64,000 nucleotides of DNA from NCBI GenBank assembly GCA_037783545.1, contig JBBELK010000368.1, positions 1,302,001-1,366,000 of the forward strand, read 5' to 3'. Positions within the stretch are counted from its first letter, which is position 1. Every line of letters begins with the position of its first letter. A model generated the notes under the pieces. That model saw only the letters and a program-made list of their open reading frames with translations. It was not told the DNA's origin and searched no databases. Positions 1 through 17,945 of the stretch are shown here, piece by piece. Source of the DNA: Henricia sp. BOLD:AAB3569. Lineage: Eukaryota; Echinodermata; Asteroidea; Spinulosida; Echinasteridae. The translations under genes were made by a program, and so were the position numbers.

Positions 1-1450
1 ACTGTCAGATTTTTGTCTTTAAGAATCGTTTGATGTTTGACTTTGTCTGATCTTTGATGGTTTCGTGGCCACTCAAAGGTCACATGTTATCAAACTGTCC
101 ACTGATTGGCTATTGTCTGACGTACCAGACTTCAGACTGTCTGAAATTAGCTACATGTTCAATCTTTTTGCAGACAAGTTTGATCATGTCCGACAGTGTC
201 TGATGGTGTTTGACGTGCAGTCGACACTCGGAATTTTGTCAGACAGACATGAAAGACAACAATCTGATAGTGTAGACGTGTCTTTAAGATTTCGTTTGTA
301 ACTGTGTTGTGTCTGCTTGCCATTTTCAGTCAAATTATTCACGAAAAGCTTCAGCTTTAAGTGATTGGAAAATAATTCTTTAAAATCTTTAAATTTGAGA
401 AGTGATCGTGATAATTCTTGGGTTTCACTTGGCTTAACAACGGTTGCTATCCGACATTGCTGTCCACAAAGCGGAAATAATTCAACACTGATAATTTTGC
501 CATCAACCCTGGAAAAACAAGTCAACATTTTTAAAAACTTGCCAACAAAAGCACGGTACGCCAGTTTCAAACAGTCTATCAACATTTAAAAGTCATGCCA
601 ACCTTTTTTTCTTGCGCAACATTTGCAAAAATATGCGTCAACATTAAATTATCAGTGTTGAAGTATTTTTCGCTTTAGCGTGCCATAGTATGGACACAGT
701 AACGGCGGATAGCAACCAGTTGTCAAGCCAAGTGAAACCCAAGAATGCAAAGTGTTAAGTTCTGGTGTAGAGGATTTTTTTTCTGGAGACATACTATAGA
801 GAATAATATGTATATAGTGTTGATTATTTTATTGAAAAAGTTCGAAGCATAAAATATTCAGAGTTCTTAGCGCCATCTTGCGTCCGAACTCACGTGACCG
901 AGGGCGACCAATGAAAGCGCCGGATATAATGTGGGTCAACTTATTGTGTGTTGCCCGTCAAGCCAGGTTCACAATCATTTTTCGTGTCTCTTCAATTTGT
1001 AAATATTTTGCAGTGAAGAGTTCCGTTTCCAAAGATGATATGAGTTCATAGTGCTTCTTTAAACGAAAGATGTTACGTATTGTTCGATGCATGTCATCCC
1101 ATTGGGTCAAACATAAGGCAGAGTATCGGTGTTGAACATGAGCTTAATTTTCGAAAAGAAAAACAAGCCGAAAAGAACAGGGAAGGTTTGAAGTTACATT
1201 GGAGAAATTTGTGTTGTCGATTTTGCCTACTTATAATGCAAAATCCATGCGCCTGCGTTTTGTTGGTCATCCTGTCGATGACGTCATCAATGCTGATATC
1301 CATAGCCCTGTGTATTGACCTAAGGGGGAGTAGTTTAAGATGTAGGTGTACATTGTATCTCCCCTTGGGTGCGCCACTGTGTGAAGATGAGATTGAATGA
1401 GTGTTTTAAAACTTGCACGTGCCGCGGTGTCGGTGAACCTTTTAGTAAGT
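1..1450. other. spacer downstream of G1
   Basis: Apart from the family A MITE at 414-746, the first 300 bp repeat TGTCTGA/CAGACA-type words (imperfect internal repeats). From 750 to 1450 I see no gene and no clear poly(A) signal for G1. Confidence 0.6.
414..746. mobile_element. MITE family A, copy 1
   Basis: The ends are inverted repeats: ATTCTTGGGTTTCACTTGGC at the left and its reverse complement at the right, with the inverted pair GTTGCTATCCG / CGGATAGCAACC just inside. It has no coding capacity. Another full copy is at 55071-55421 and a disrupted one at about 4826-5136. Confidence 0.85.
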
Positions 1451-4400
1451 TTAGTAAGTTTCGTCGGCTTCCTCTGCTCCATCTTCAACTGAATCCGTTC
1501 CGACCTCCTCGTAATCCTTCTCCAGGGCAGCCAGATCCTCACGAGCCTCGGAGAACTCACCCTCCTCCATACCCTCTCCAACGTACCAGTGGACGAAGGC
1601 ACGCTTGGCGTACAACAGATCGAACTTGTGGTTAAGGCGAGACCAAGCCTGGGCAATTACGGTAGTGTTGCTCAGCATACAGACGGCGGTCCTCACTTTT
1701 GCCAGATCACCACCAGGCACGACGGTAGGCGGCTGGAAGTTGATGCCCACCTTGAAGCCAGTCGGACACCAGTCCACGAAGTGGACTGATTGCTTCGTCT
1801 TCATCGACGCAATGGCGGTGCTTACGTCCTTGGGGATGACGTCGCCACGGTAGAGAAGGCAGCAGGCCATGTACTTGCCATGACGAGGATCACACTTCAC
1901 CATCTGGTTGGCTGGATCGAAACATGCACTGGTTATCTCGGCGACATTGAGTTGCTCGTGGTAGGCCCTAGCCGCTGATAAGACCGGAGCATAAGTGACC
2001 AGGGGAAAGTGGATGCGAGGGTAGGGCACCAAGTTGGTTTGGAACTCGGTCAGGTCAACATTCAGGGAGCCGTCGAAACGGAGCGAAGCGGTGATCGAGG
2101 ATACGATCTGCGCAATCAGACGATTCAAGTTGGTGTAGGTTGGGCTGTCGATGTCAAGATTGCGACGACACAACCCGTAGATGGCTTCGTTGTCGACCAT
2201 GAAGGCACAGTCGGTGTGCTCGAGGGTGGTGTGGGTGGTCAGGATTGAGTTGTAAGGCTCTACCACGGCCGTAGAGATCTGAGGAGCCGGGTAGATAGCG
2301 AACTCCAGCTTGGACTTCTTGCCGTAGTCAATGGCCAGGCGCTCCATCAGGAGAGCAGTGAAGCCAGAGCCGGTGCCTCCACCGAAGCTGTGGAAGATGA
2401 GGAAGCCTTGGAGACCCGTACACTGGTCAGCCAGCTTCCGGATGCGGTTAGTGACAATATCTATCATCTCTTTGCCCACGGTGTAGTGGCCCCTGGCGTA
2501 GTTGTTGGCGGCGTCCTCTTTGCTCGTGAGCAGCTGCTCAGGGTGGAAGAGCTGGCGGTAGATTCCGCCACGGACCTCATCTACAAAATGAGACAGTTAA
2601 AAGCAACATTACCTTACGCTTAAGTTACATTATCGATTTTGCTTCCCAGTTGGCTCCGGTGTCCCTCTGTTATGGTCGACCAAGGTTTTGGCTCTAAACA
2701 GGGATGAATTTCCGATCTCACGATTCTACCAAGGAATGCCGGTAGTCTACAGGAGCAAGTTCAATGCCCCTAAGAAGCAACAGCCTATCGGTGACCCGGC
2801 TTGAAGGATTGCGCAAGGCAGCGATAGGGGCCTCTATACGGTCCACTATACGGCTATTGACAAAGTTGAAATTAGCACTGGCAGCTTCGTTTCTGATGCT
2901 GAGCCATTATATTAAATCAAGCGTCTTTTCATTTGAAAATGTTATCACAAAAGAAAGCACTGAGACCCTCTTTTTCTATGACAATTCGAAATTCCCTAAT
3001 GCCGGCGGTCCTAGGGCTTCACTGGGAGTCTAGTCGGGTCCCGGTTGATCCTGGCAAAATATTCCACGAAAAAGTCCACTGGGACACGTTGCCGATAGAC
3101 AGCCTAAGGGCGAGTTTGTTTCGGACGAATCCAGATTCAGATCGGCGCAGATCCAATTCACGTGACTTGAATTCCTAGTTGAGAGCAGTTTCGTTTGTTT
3201 CTGAATTCTGCGCGGTATTAAACACGGGATCTGGAATCGGATCTGTCGTGAAACAAACACGCCCCAAGTGTGACGTGTTGCCACGGTAATTTGCACTAAA
3301 CATCATGTCCGTCGGAAAAGCTACAGGGACACGGTTCAGTGATTTTTTTAGTGTGGAGCCATTGCCTAGGCAACTAACAAAAGATGACGTATTCACTTCG
3401 GCAGTCTATTAAAGACGGTTGGTAAGTATTGATTACGGGCCACTAGCTTTGAGTACGGTCTAACTAGGATTAATGTTCAATCGTAGCGCCACCGAGACGC
3501 AAAACCAGGAATGCGAGACATCATCCTTACAAAGTGTCATCTAAAAGCCGACTATAAAACTAAGTTTTCAAAACGAAATTTCATTTCATTATAAACCTAC
3601 CAATCACCGTTGGTTCCAGATCAACAAAAAGTGTCCTGGGCACGTGTTTGCCGGAGCAGGTCTCGCTGAAGAACGTGTTGAACGAATCCTGGCAACTTCC
3701 AATGGTCTTGTCACTGGGCATCTGACCATCAGGCTGGATGCCGTGCTCCAAGCAGTACAGCTCCCAGCAGGCATTGCCCATCTGGACTCCGGCCTGGCCG
3801 ATGTGGATTGAGATGACTTCACGCTGTATGTAAAGATGCAAGATTATTTCACAAAAGAGAAAATAATCTGATCATAGTCGCTGGGCTTTTCAGAAGGAAC
3901 GGTTAAATATGAGCCTTTGAACGCACGACTATAGATCAAAAATGGCGACGTAAACATTGCGAAGGTGAGTAAATAGAAGGAATCATAATTTGTCGTCGAA
4001 AACGAAGGTCAGTGCTTTATTTTGTGATAAAACTTGCAAATGAAAAGACTCGTGACGTAAGACAATGACTCAACATCTGCAGCCGATTTCACGAAAAATT
4101 GCGTAGCTTGCGCAATTTTTAAAAATGGCATAAGCCCCATAGGCTTGCGTATAATTATCACAGGAATGTTGCGCAGCTTACGCAATAAGAAGTTGCGCAA
4201 TCGGGCTTACGCAGTGCGTAAGGATTCGTGAAATCGGCTGCTGAATTAACAAAATATGACGTTTTCATTTCGGCAGTCTATTGAAATAGACTGCCGAAGT
4301 GAATACGTCATCTTTTGTTAGTTGCCTAGGCAATGGCTCTACACTAAAAAATCACTGAAACGTGTCCCTGTGCTTTTGCAATGGTACTTTTTCCGACTGC

Positions 4401-7400
4401 CATGATGTTTAGAGCCATTACCACACTTCGGCTGTTTATTTGTCAGTACTTTCAATAAACTATGACATAATGACGTCACGCAATGTTTACCGCGGTGCAT
4501 TATGGGTGAAATGTGGGGACGAAATTTCCGCTTTGGTGTGCCATACGCGCGACGTCAACAACTATCATATGGGTCATTCTATAAATTTGGGGTCAATTTT
4601 TTTTCTGTCCCCTGTTACATCCGACATCTTGTAAAATGTTGTAAATTCAGCTCATTTCTTTAAATGCCTTCTATTTCAAAGAGTGATTACATAAAGTACA
4701 ATTCATAAAAATATGTTTTGAAGGCATTTTTAATGATACTTGTATGGCAAATGGCAGTATGTCAGGTGTAACGGGGACAGAAAAATGTCACACGTTGGAC
4801 CCCAAATTTATAGAATGACCCATATCCGCCATTACTTTGTCCATACTATGGCATGCCAAAGTGGAAATGATTCAACACTGATAATTCTGCCATCAACCCT
4901 CAAAAACAAGTCTCAACATTTTTAAAAACTTGCCAACAAAAGCACAGTATGCCAGTTTCAAACAGTCTATCAACATTTAAAAGTCACGCCAACCTTTTTT
5001 TTCTTGCGCAACATTTGCGAAAATATGCGTCAACATTAAATTATCAGTGTTGAATTATTTTGCTTTGGCGTGCCATAGTATGGACACAGTAATGGCGGAG
5101 AGCAACCGGTTGTCAAGAAAGTGAAACCCATTAATACATTGCTTTCGATACTAGCGAATGTTTAGACCCCGTCTCCCTGGCAACTGATGGCATGCACGTT
5201 GGCCAAGTCATCGACCTTACAGCGCAATTATTTGATCAAAGTTGCAGTTTGTCAAATGTGATATTTAGGCCTATGAGCGTCTTGTTAGTGCTCGTCATGA
5301 CGTGTGCATGTGCAGATCAACCCATGTTGAATACAAGAAATTACAACCTCAAAGAAATAATTCTCCGAAAGACTTTCTCCAATGTCATGTTTGTTGTCTA
5401 TTGAAAAATGCATGATGTGAATCAAGTTTATCAGTACAAAAAACGTTCATTCAACGAGGCGAATTGTTGAAGGCAGAGGCTCGTCAACAATGCGCGCGCG
5501 TCAAATTCGTGCACGAAATGCGCAGCTCCAGGGCTGCGTTCCAAACACGCGAACGGTTCGTTAACGTTGGCGCCAACGTTTGCTCAATGTGGAATGGATG
5601 GTTTGCCAAAATACATTGTCAAGATGGCGGCCCCACAGTCTCAGCAGTCGTATGGACGTTGCAATGTGGCTCTCCGCTGCTTACAAAATTTGAGGTAATG
5701 TGACACGTTGCTATTGATTGTGTATCGCCAGCAATAAGGCAGACAACCACGAAAGGTGCAATTTATTTGTTATTTTTCATCTTTCATGTCGCGTTTGCCA
5801 TTTTGAAATGACTCGCGAACATCGCGAACAAAACAAGTTCGTTGGCCAACGTTGGTGGCGCACAATGCGTTCCACTCGAAATTGTTGGCCAACGTTGGCG
5901 TATGTGGAACGCAGCCCATGTCTTTGGTATGGAGCTGCGTATTTCGAGGCACGAATTTGGTGCACGCGCATTGCTGACGAGCCTGTACCTTTAAACGGAA
6001 GGTTAATTTTTCCCAAGTGAGGTTGTTCTTTCATTACAAAAATGCAAAATATTCAACATTTATTTTAAATTGTTCAAAAATTCTGTATTTCCTTTGGGGT
6101 CATCCATAGGCTAAAGTACGTACGCACGGAGGGGACAGGGGTTGTCAGAGCCAATGCGTACGCCAATGTAAAGTCAATGGACGACGTCACAAATTGCCAA
6201 AAAATGCGTACAGGGGGCAGAGTTTAAAAAGTCGACATTTCGTGCGTACGTGGTTTATGGACGGCCCCTTGAAGGTACAAATGGAGATTTAAAATAGACC
6301 CGTATTTGGATAGACGCCAGCAAAATTTAAAGGTAACGGCAGCCGATTTCACGAAACTTACGCAGTTGCGTAAGCCCACTTGCGCAACATTTTATTGCGT
6401 AAGTTGGCAACATTCTTCCGAAGATAACACGCAAGCTATGGGCCTTGCGCCATTTGTCAAAAGTTGCGCAAGCTGCGCAGTGTTTCGTGAAATCGACTGC
6501 AGGCTCGTTAGACTGGTTCCCGTCCACATATTCCACACATGAGAATATAAGGACAGGTAAAGGGCGCTTCATCTTGATCTGTGATTGGTCGTCTTTGCGC
6601 GTGCGCATTGTGTTTTTTATATTTAAAAATTGGCCAAGCCCTTTGCTTTAGGCAATGTACTTTATTTACATAATTGGATATGTTCGACACGCACGGCCAA
6701 GTTACAAATGTCAATGCAAAATATGCGCAGTTACTAAAAATAAATAATAATAACCACGTGACGGGCAGAATTCTGCCCGTCATGGCTGCCCTTTACCGAT
6801 CCCTATATTTTCGCAATAAGCGAACCAATATATAGGGATCGGGAACCAATCTACAGGCTCGTCAGCAATACGCAGCTCCATGCCTTTACTATGAAGCCGC
6901 GTATTTCGTGGCACGAATTTGGGGCGCACGCGCATTGCTGACGAGCCTGGGCTGCGTTCCAAACACGCGAACTTTGCAAACGTTTGCATCGTTCGCCAAC
7001 AACCGGTACCCGGCTTTCCATAGACGAGTGCACAAAATCATTGTAACCAGTGGCGAACGTTGGCAACGTTTGCGTATGTGGAACGCAGCCCTGGTCTTTA
7101 AAGTATTTGGATCTTGAATCTTATCAGTGGTCATATGCAGTTCACGACCATAACGTTACAAACACGTAGTTTCATTTTCAGAAAAAAATATGGAATACAT
7201 GTACAGGTATATCACGAAAAATAGTGGTTTTTACATAGGAAACGAGTAATACAAGTGTTTTGAATCGACATTTATGGTGCATGGTTAACAATTTGAAAGA
7301 TTTAGGGTACAATGAGAGTTGTACAATTCTGAAAATAGGCTCCAAAATAGCCTAAATATCAACAATCTCAAAAGTTTGATAAAAAAGTTAATCGGTTATC

Positions 7401-7418
7401 TTGAGATGAACTTACCAT
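1451..7418 (-). CDS. TUBA: alpha-tubulin G1, divergent paralogue
   Basis: Alpha subunit of the tubulin heterodimer, a GTP-binding cytoskeletal protein that polymerises into microtubules. Exon 3 is 1451-2580 (stop at 1451-1453), exon 2 is 3601-3823, and a candidate exon 1 (ATG then GTAAGT) is 7416-7418; introns are 1020 bp and about 3.6 kb. The joined product is 451 residues. The GGGTGSG nucleotide-binding loop (residues 142-148), the catalytic Glu254 in VDLTEFQTN, Lys40 in PSDKTIG and the terminal Tyr are all present. This is the most divergent copy: it starts MREV instead of MREC, has IGSCQDSF and [14 protein letters not shown] in exon 2, GGIYRQ and LLTSKED at the start of exon 3, and the unusual tail [12 protein letters not shown]. 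No frame break is visible, so it looks functional, perhaps tissue-specialised (inference). Exons 2 and 3 are certain; exon 1 is less so because it is one codon, and I see no TATA box or shared promoter block next to it. Confidence 0.9.
4079..4241. mobile_element. palindromic element, GCAGCCGATTTCACGA family, copy 1
   Basis: The ends are GCAGCCGATTTCACGAA and its reverse complement, with inner inverted runs of TTGCGCAA and ACGCA. It lies in G1 intron 1. A second copy is at 6339-6500. Confidence 0.8.
4567..4825. mobile_element. foldback element nested in family A
   Basis: The terminal inverted repeats are about 28 bp, beginning ATATGGGTCATTCTATAAAT. It lies where CTATC / ATCCGCC of a family A element would be contiguous, consistent with a 3-bp ATC target duplication. 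Confidence 0.8.
4826..5136. mobile_element. MITE family A, copy disrupted at its left end
   Basis: From CCGCCATTACT onward it follows the other family A copies to GTGAAACCCA at the right. The left terminal 30 bp are not recognisable where the 4567-4825 element abuts, so that element probably inserted into it. Confidence 0.75.
5471..5990. mobile_element. TTAA family F1 element with another element nested inside
   Basis: The outer arms are AGGCAGAGGCTCGTCA... and ...TGACGAGCCTGTACCT, flanked by TTGA and TTAA. The palindrome is split after CGCAGCTCC by the 5531-5917 element and resumes at ATG...GGAGCTGCG. It lies in G1 intron 1. Confidence 0.85.
5531..5917. mobile_element. GGGCTGCGTTCC foldback element, nested copy
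   Basis: The ends are GGGCTGCGTTCCA and TGGAACGCAGCCC, with inner AACGTTGGC inverted repeats. A second copy at 6949-7091 directly abuts another F1 element. Confidence 0.8.
6097..6269. mobile_element. foldback with GTACGTACGCACG arms
   Basis: Inverted pairs CCATAGG...AGTACGTACGCACGG and CCGTGCGTACG...TATGG are separated by about 110 bp. Only this copy was seen in the window. Confidence 0.55.
6339..6500. mobile_element. palindromic element, GCAGCCGATTTCACGA family, copy 2
   Basis: Same ends as the 4079-4241 element, of similar length (162 bp), also in G1 intron 1. A fragment of the AGGCACAGG family (CAGGCTCGTTAG) directly follows it. Confidence 0.8.
6854..7091. mobile_element. truncated F1 element abutting a GGGCTGCGTTCC element
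   Basis: From 6854 to 6949 is an F1 palindrome whose left arm lacks the GCGCGCG...CACGAAA part. It is followed at once by the GGGCTGCGTTCCAAACACGC element (to 7091), the same pair of families that is nested at 5471-5990. Confidence 0.75.
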
Positions 7419-7972
7419 GATTTTAAGTCGATGTTTCTTGACAGCGAACTCGAAATTCTAAACAAGAATTTGTTGACTTTTAACTTCTCTCGCCTCAACT
7501 GCTACGGTGGAGGATGACAGCTGCCAAATGATGGATAGGTATCTCTAAGATATTCTTATCACGGTGGGGATCATGCCTCGTTTGCTTTGTGCCGCGTAAC
7601 TATGACAACTTGAACTGCATCAGCACAGAAGTACACAGCCCGCAAACAAAAGAAATGCGATTGGTAATTTCGATAATGAATGCGCGCGTTTCCGCATCAG
7701 TTGCTCGCGCTTATCGCCTGAACCGCCCAAGAAATTAAGAAAAGACCATTTCGGTTATTGCATTTCGCTGCCATTAAAGCTACGAGCTTTTGTTTTGTTA
7801 ACCGTTAATTCCCAAGACTTGCTTTTCTGCTCATACTGTTGATGTGGAAAGCAATTCCGGAGGCATCCCATTAAGAAAATAACCTCAAATTGTTAGCATA
7901 ATTAGCAAAGAAAAACAGCCTGAAGAGTTTCCATGCAAACGCAACCAATAGGGTGAGGGCGCTGTTTATATA

Positions 7973-8590
7973 CACTCGACCAAAAAAGTTCTGTCACCAG
8001 TAAGACATTTGTAGATTATTATTAAATTGGATTTAATGTAGGAAAATAATATATCAAATTTTAGCTGAACATATCCCTCAAAGGAATAGAGCTCAAGAGA
8101 GATGATGGCAAGCTTCACTGAACAGAAATACAACAAAGGAGTGTGGGGTCAGAATGAAAAACACCAAAGAACAATGCAACTTGTGATTTGGGGAAATTGT
8201 GTGCAGACAATTAGGAGATTTTTAAGTGAGTTTGGATTTATCAATGTCTTGTCAAAAACATCAAAATTAAAATGGTTAAATTGTCCAATCTGAATCGTGC
8301 CATTGCATTAGGTATGGTGGAAGCAAAATACTGAACTGTAACTCCCCTTGCGTGGGTGCAATAAAGTTGCAACGTTGTTTTTTTGCCGTTTTTCATTCTG
8401 ACCCCATCCACACTCCTTTGTTGCATTCCTGTTCCGTGAAGCTAATTGCCATCATGGACTCCGTTGAGCTCTATTCCTTTGAGGGATATGTTCAGCTAAA
8501 ATTTGATATATTATTTTCCTACATTAAATCCAATTTCATAATAAATATCTACAAATGTCTTACTGGTGACAGAACTTTTTTGGTCGAGTG
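7973..8590. mobile_element. Tc1-like long foldback element, copy 1
   Basis: The element begins CACTCGACCAAAAAAGTTCT and ends in its reverse complement, flanked by TA on both sides. The arms extend for more than 200 bp (inverted copies of GTAGGAAAATAATATATCAA and GGAGTGTGGGGTCAGAATGA). It has no transposase frame. A second copy is at 47090-47662. Confidence 0.85.
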
Positions 8591-8787
8591 TATTTTACAC
8601 GCCCACTGATTGGGCGTGTCCGAATTACACTACTCAACAGAATTTAAGGATCAAACTAAGATTTTTCAAAAAGTGGATTATGAACAGAAATCACAATGTT
8701 ACCATGTGATTGGCTACAGAGTTGTCAACAGAACACAAACCACATCAGTTCCACTGGCGCTCAGCATACGCTTCACCGTGTGCTTAA

Positions 8788-9355
8788 AGGGCCTGTGACA
8801 TGCTAAACAACTTTGTGCCTAAGCTTTGCTGCATAATGACGGATTACTTGTTCAGCAAGACATACTATTGTTCGTTTGGATGTAAACTCAATAAAAGGTG
8901 GCCTTTTTCAACTTTGAAGATTTCATTGCAATAAATCACAGACAGAGGGCGCTATTTAGAGTGCATCACATAAGGGAAAAGTTAAGAAAAAACATAAGAC
9001 TTCAAGTTGGACTTGTGGCAAATTGCTGCAGTTTCTACCCCCAGTTTTGTCATGGCTTACAACAGGCAACATGTAAAACAAACTCAAACAGCCACGGATT
9101 AAAAAGTTTCAGGAAAATTGAGAAAAAAGTGGAATATCTTGTGCACAGTTGAATGTGATTTTCCTGTGTTTTCCTCTTGTGACATAGTGACATTGGTCAT
9201 GAATATGCATATTCGCATTAGCATAAAAACTAAAAACCTTTGTTTTAACCCCCCAAAACAAGCTCTAAATAGGAATTTTATGACTATGACTTTAACTGAG
9301 TAGAGTGGTTTTAAAGCATAGATTTCATTGATAAAAATCCTAAATAAGGGGCCCT
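8788..9355. mobile_element. TTAA family F2 element, 568 bp
   Basis: It starts AGGGCCTGTGACATGC and ends AAGGGGCCCT, flanked by TTAA on both sides. Related copies are at 36898-37471, 46676-46903 and about 55771-56334, with one split copy around 13900-15180. Confidence 0.8.
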
Positions 9356-10149
9356 TTAAGGGATCACTCGTGCCTGAACATTTGGAAGGGAAGTCTGATT
9401 CTCAATTTGTTTATACAGTGTCCTCTTCACAGTAGGCCTATCTATTGCCAAATTAGTGAAACGATTATCGTAAACTTCAATTCGACCTCCCGAGTTCCTC
9501 GAAATAATCCGTCGTTCGAGGGACTCTAATCGCATGCTAAACATGCGATTCAGGACTCATTAAATCGACAAAATGCATTAGCAAAAGCTAAAAAACTTAA
9601 TATTCTGTGCAATTTATTTGCTTGGATTCCCTGCTTGACCTTCAAAAATTACATGAATATAGACCTTTAGTTTGTGTTCTAAAAACAGCCTCTCATTGAA
9701 ATTGCTCGGTCCCATATCTGGCAGCAATATCCTGTATAGTAACTCCCTCAAGTAATACACGTCAGAGCCCACATGCATAAGGTATAGAGTTAGAAAAGGT
9801 GTGAACTCAACATGCTGTGCGATCTGGGCGCCGCCATGTTGTCTTAATGCTATGGGGTAAAAGGCCCCTTGTGTTGCTATCTTTTCACAGCAGTCCATAT
9901 ACATTTATGACTGGAATAGAGTCACAGAGTTAGATATAGAAAACTAGAGTGCGCACCCCAATACAAGATGTGCCCGGTGCACGGTGGGCAAAGGGGAGCG
10001 GAGTTGGTGTTGCCCACTTTGCACTTATACATGGCGCCCGCCCGCCCGCCCACATCGGCACAGACCACACATGCGACTTGAATAGCCAGTGCACTCTAGT
10101 TTTCTATATCTAGCTCTAACTTTATGGGTGAAGTTGCGGAAGATACCCG

Positions 10150-10305
10150 TTCTCTGGGGAGTGATTAGTAACAGGGAGGTATAGACCGTATCGAATAGCC
10201 GCCATTTCGTGTGGCACCTTCTGTTACTTAAACTGTTCAACAATGCATGTCTTCAATGAACAAAGAAACTGCCCCACAAAATGGCGGCTATTTGATACGG
10301 TCTAT
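10150..10305. mobile_element. foldback with TATAGACCGTATC arms
   Basis: TATAGACCGTATCGAATAGC plus CGCCATTT at the left pairs with AAATGGCGGCTATTTGATAC plus GGTCTATA at the right. A single arm recurs at 24417-24470. Confidence 0.65.
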
Positions 10306-10922
10306 AGCCACCACATTAACAGATCTGCTAACCCTCCCTGACTTCGGAGAGAACACCAGGAAAATGGGTTATTTCCAGACTTTAGAGACATCTCAAAATC
10401 TGAGGTTGTTAATTGACAATCCAGGAGGGTTTTTAATTTTTCAGGAGTTACAAAATCAGCCATTTCCCAGGGTTTAGCAGCTCTGGGCTAACCCTCCTCT
10501 AGGTACCCACAAAATCTCGATTGTGGTTATCTCTTCTGCCCCGAAACGGACGCTTCTTTTTAGGTTTAGTTTCAGATTTTGTAGTCGAATAGTCTTTAAA
10601 ACTAAGAAGCAGTCTGCCTTTTCGCTATGGCATCTCCCAGGCTCCAAGTGAACGTTTGTGCCCCTTCTACTTCAACCATTTTAGACAAGTGCTTATCAAA
10701 TTAAGATTATAAGAACATCAAAACCTACCCCACCTCTCCTACCTTCCCTTGACAGGATGCCACTCCATTACAGGCTCCCCAAAAACCCCAATCTTTAATA
10801 TGATAAATAATAAAATCATTCTTTGAAGAAACGAGACTTTCTAAAAAATAACTTAAGTTTTGTGGTATCCATTTCAATTCTGAGTGGGCTGCAAGACCAA
10901 TGTCCTACCAGGCCTCGAATCA

Positions 10923-10928
10923 TTTATT
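10923..10928 (-). terminator. possible poly(A) signal of G2
   Basis: AATAAA on the minus strand, about 80 bp beyond the G2 stop codon. The position is right for a short 3' UTR, but the hexamer is common in this A+T-rich DNA. Confidence 0.45.
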
Positions 10929-11008
10929 TTTTACTCGTCGTTCTCCGTGAAAAAAACCTGCTGATTTTCCAAAGAAGGTCTAAATGGTGCTCATCTTGTG
11001 AGGTGATT

Positions 11009-16676
<5,668 letters not shown>

Positions 16677-16750
16677 GATGCTTAAACTTGGCGAAAGGAA
16701 ATTTCTGAAAGATAAATTAACAAACTGCGAAAGAGTACTCGGAGTAATTG

Positions 16751-16790
16751 ATCACACGTCGTAGCTTCGATGGAGCGTTGCGTGCAAATG
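16751..16790 (-). promoter_or_regulatory. shared 5' block, G2 copy
   Basis: On the minus strand it reads CATTTGCACGCAACGCTCC, then ATCGAAGCTACGACGTGTGAT, ending about 75 bp before the proposed G2 ATG. A consensus octamer ATGCAAAT (plus strand, 16810-16817) lies just upstream. The block is the main support for this exon 1 choice. Confidence 0.6.
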
Positions 16791-17579
16791 AAAGAAATCG
16801 TCCCGTTGCATGCAAATGAGCAGACCGTGCGCATGCGTCGAAATTTTTGAAGGCTGTGATTGGCTACTCGGTTGCGCGCCCTAAGAATGTCATCTTTGTT
16901 GTTCATGAAATAACCGGCTATCCCGCCCGCATATCTATATCTGGTTTTGTCGTCTGTTTCTTGAAATCAGCATACCAAAATCGTCATCTCAAACAGCCAT
17001 ATGGTCAAGGTGGCGAGTTAGTCTTTGCACTAGGCGATTATATAAATTACGCTCTCTGGAAACGTATCTCATCTTTTCTAGCTAGTTAAACATAAGTAAT
17101 TTTATTGAGGTTATGCATTCCGCTTGAATGATTTTGTATATGATTAGACAATTGTATCTGCATGACGGACACACCTTAAAGTGTCACAGGAATAGGTGAA
17201 AACAATCATTTTGAAAACAAAATTCCAAAATTGAACCGCACCAACATCGTCCTTAACTTTTGGTTGTTATATTTCAATGGTGATCAGGCACAATACCAGA
17301 TGTTGTGTTCGTTATTGTGAGCCTGAGTGTATGTCAAATTGTTTTTAGAAACAGTAGCAAAATATTAGTAAATAACATCACATACAATTTTGGCTGGCAA
17401 CCTAATTTGCAAAATAAAGCAGATAAATTATGTGCTAATTAAGCAAATTTATGTACTTAGCGGCGCATTGGTGTCCATTGACCCTAGAAAATTAATTCCA
17501 TCTGGAGTAGGGCCATAAACAACGAGGAAACTATATTGTCTTGTTTTTTTCCCAAGCATCCGTGAATATTTCCTTTTAA

Positions 17580-17945
17580 AGCAGCGTGTCGCCTTTTCGA
17601 GGCTCTCATATTTCCCACGGGTGTTGAGATTTTGATACCATATAATCTGTCATATTTTTCTCATTTATACCATTCTGAAATTTCGCGCTCCCAATTTTCC
17701 AAGGACGGATATCGTCAACTAAAACCACCGATTAATTCCGGTTACACAAATCGTTGTTACAACATTACAACGATTACATGTCACCTTTTTCCTCCATGAT
17801 TAACACTTTGCTTCTACATCCAAATTGGAGATTGCAAATTTCCTGTTTTCTCCCAATGGGTATAACATTTGGGGTAGGCATTTATGATTATTGGGTTAAC
17901 TTAGAACGAAATCCATTTTCTGGAAAAATCTGAACAAGCGCTTTT
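17580..17945. mobile_element. F5-related element, degraded
   Basis: It shares the F5 interior (GTGTTGAGATTTTG, TCATATTTTTCTCATT, AATTGGAGATTGCAAATTTCC) in inverse order to 25817-26126. TTAA lies at the left; the right end is approximate. Confidence 0.6.

Larger units (their letters stand above)
7419..11008. other. spacer between G1 and G2
   Basis: It holds the Tc1-like element (7973-8590), the F2 element (8788-9355) and the 10150-10305 foldback. The presumed G1 promoter lies at the left edge, but no TATA box is visible. No protein gene is seen. Confidence 0.6.
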
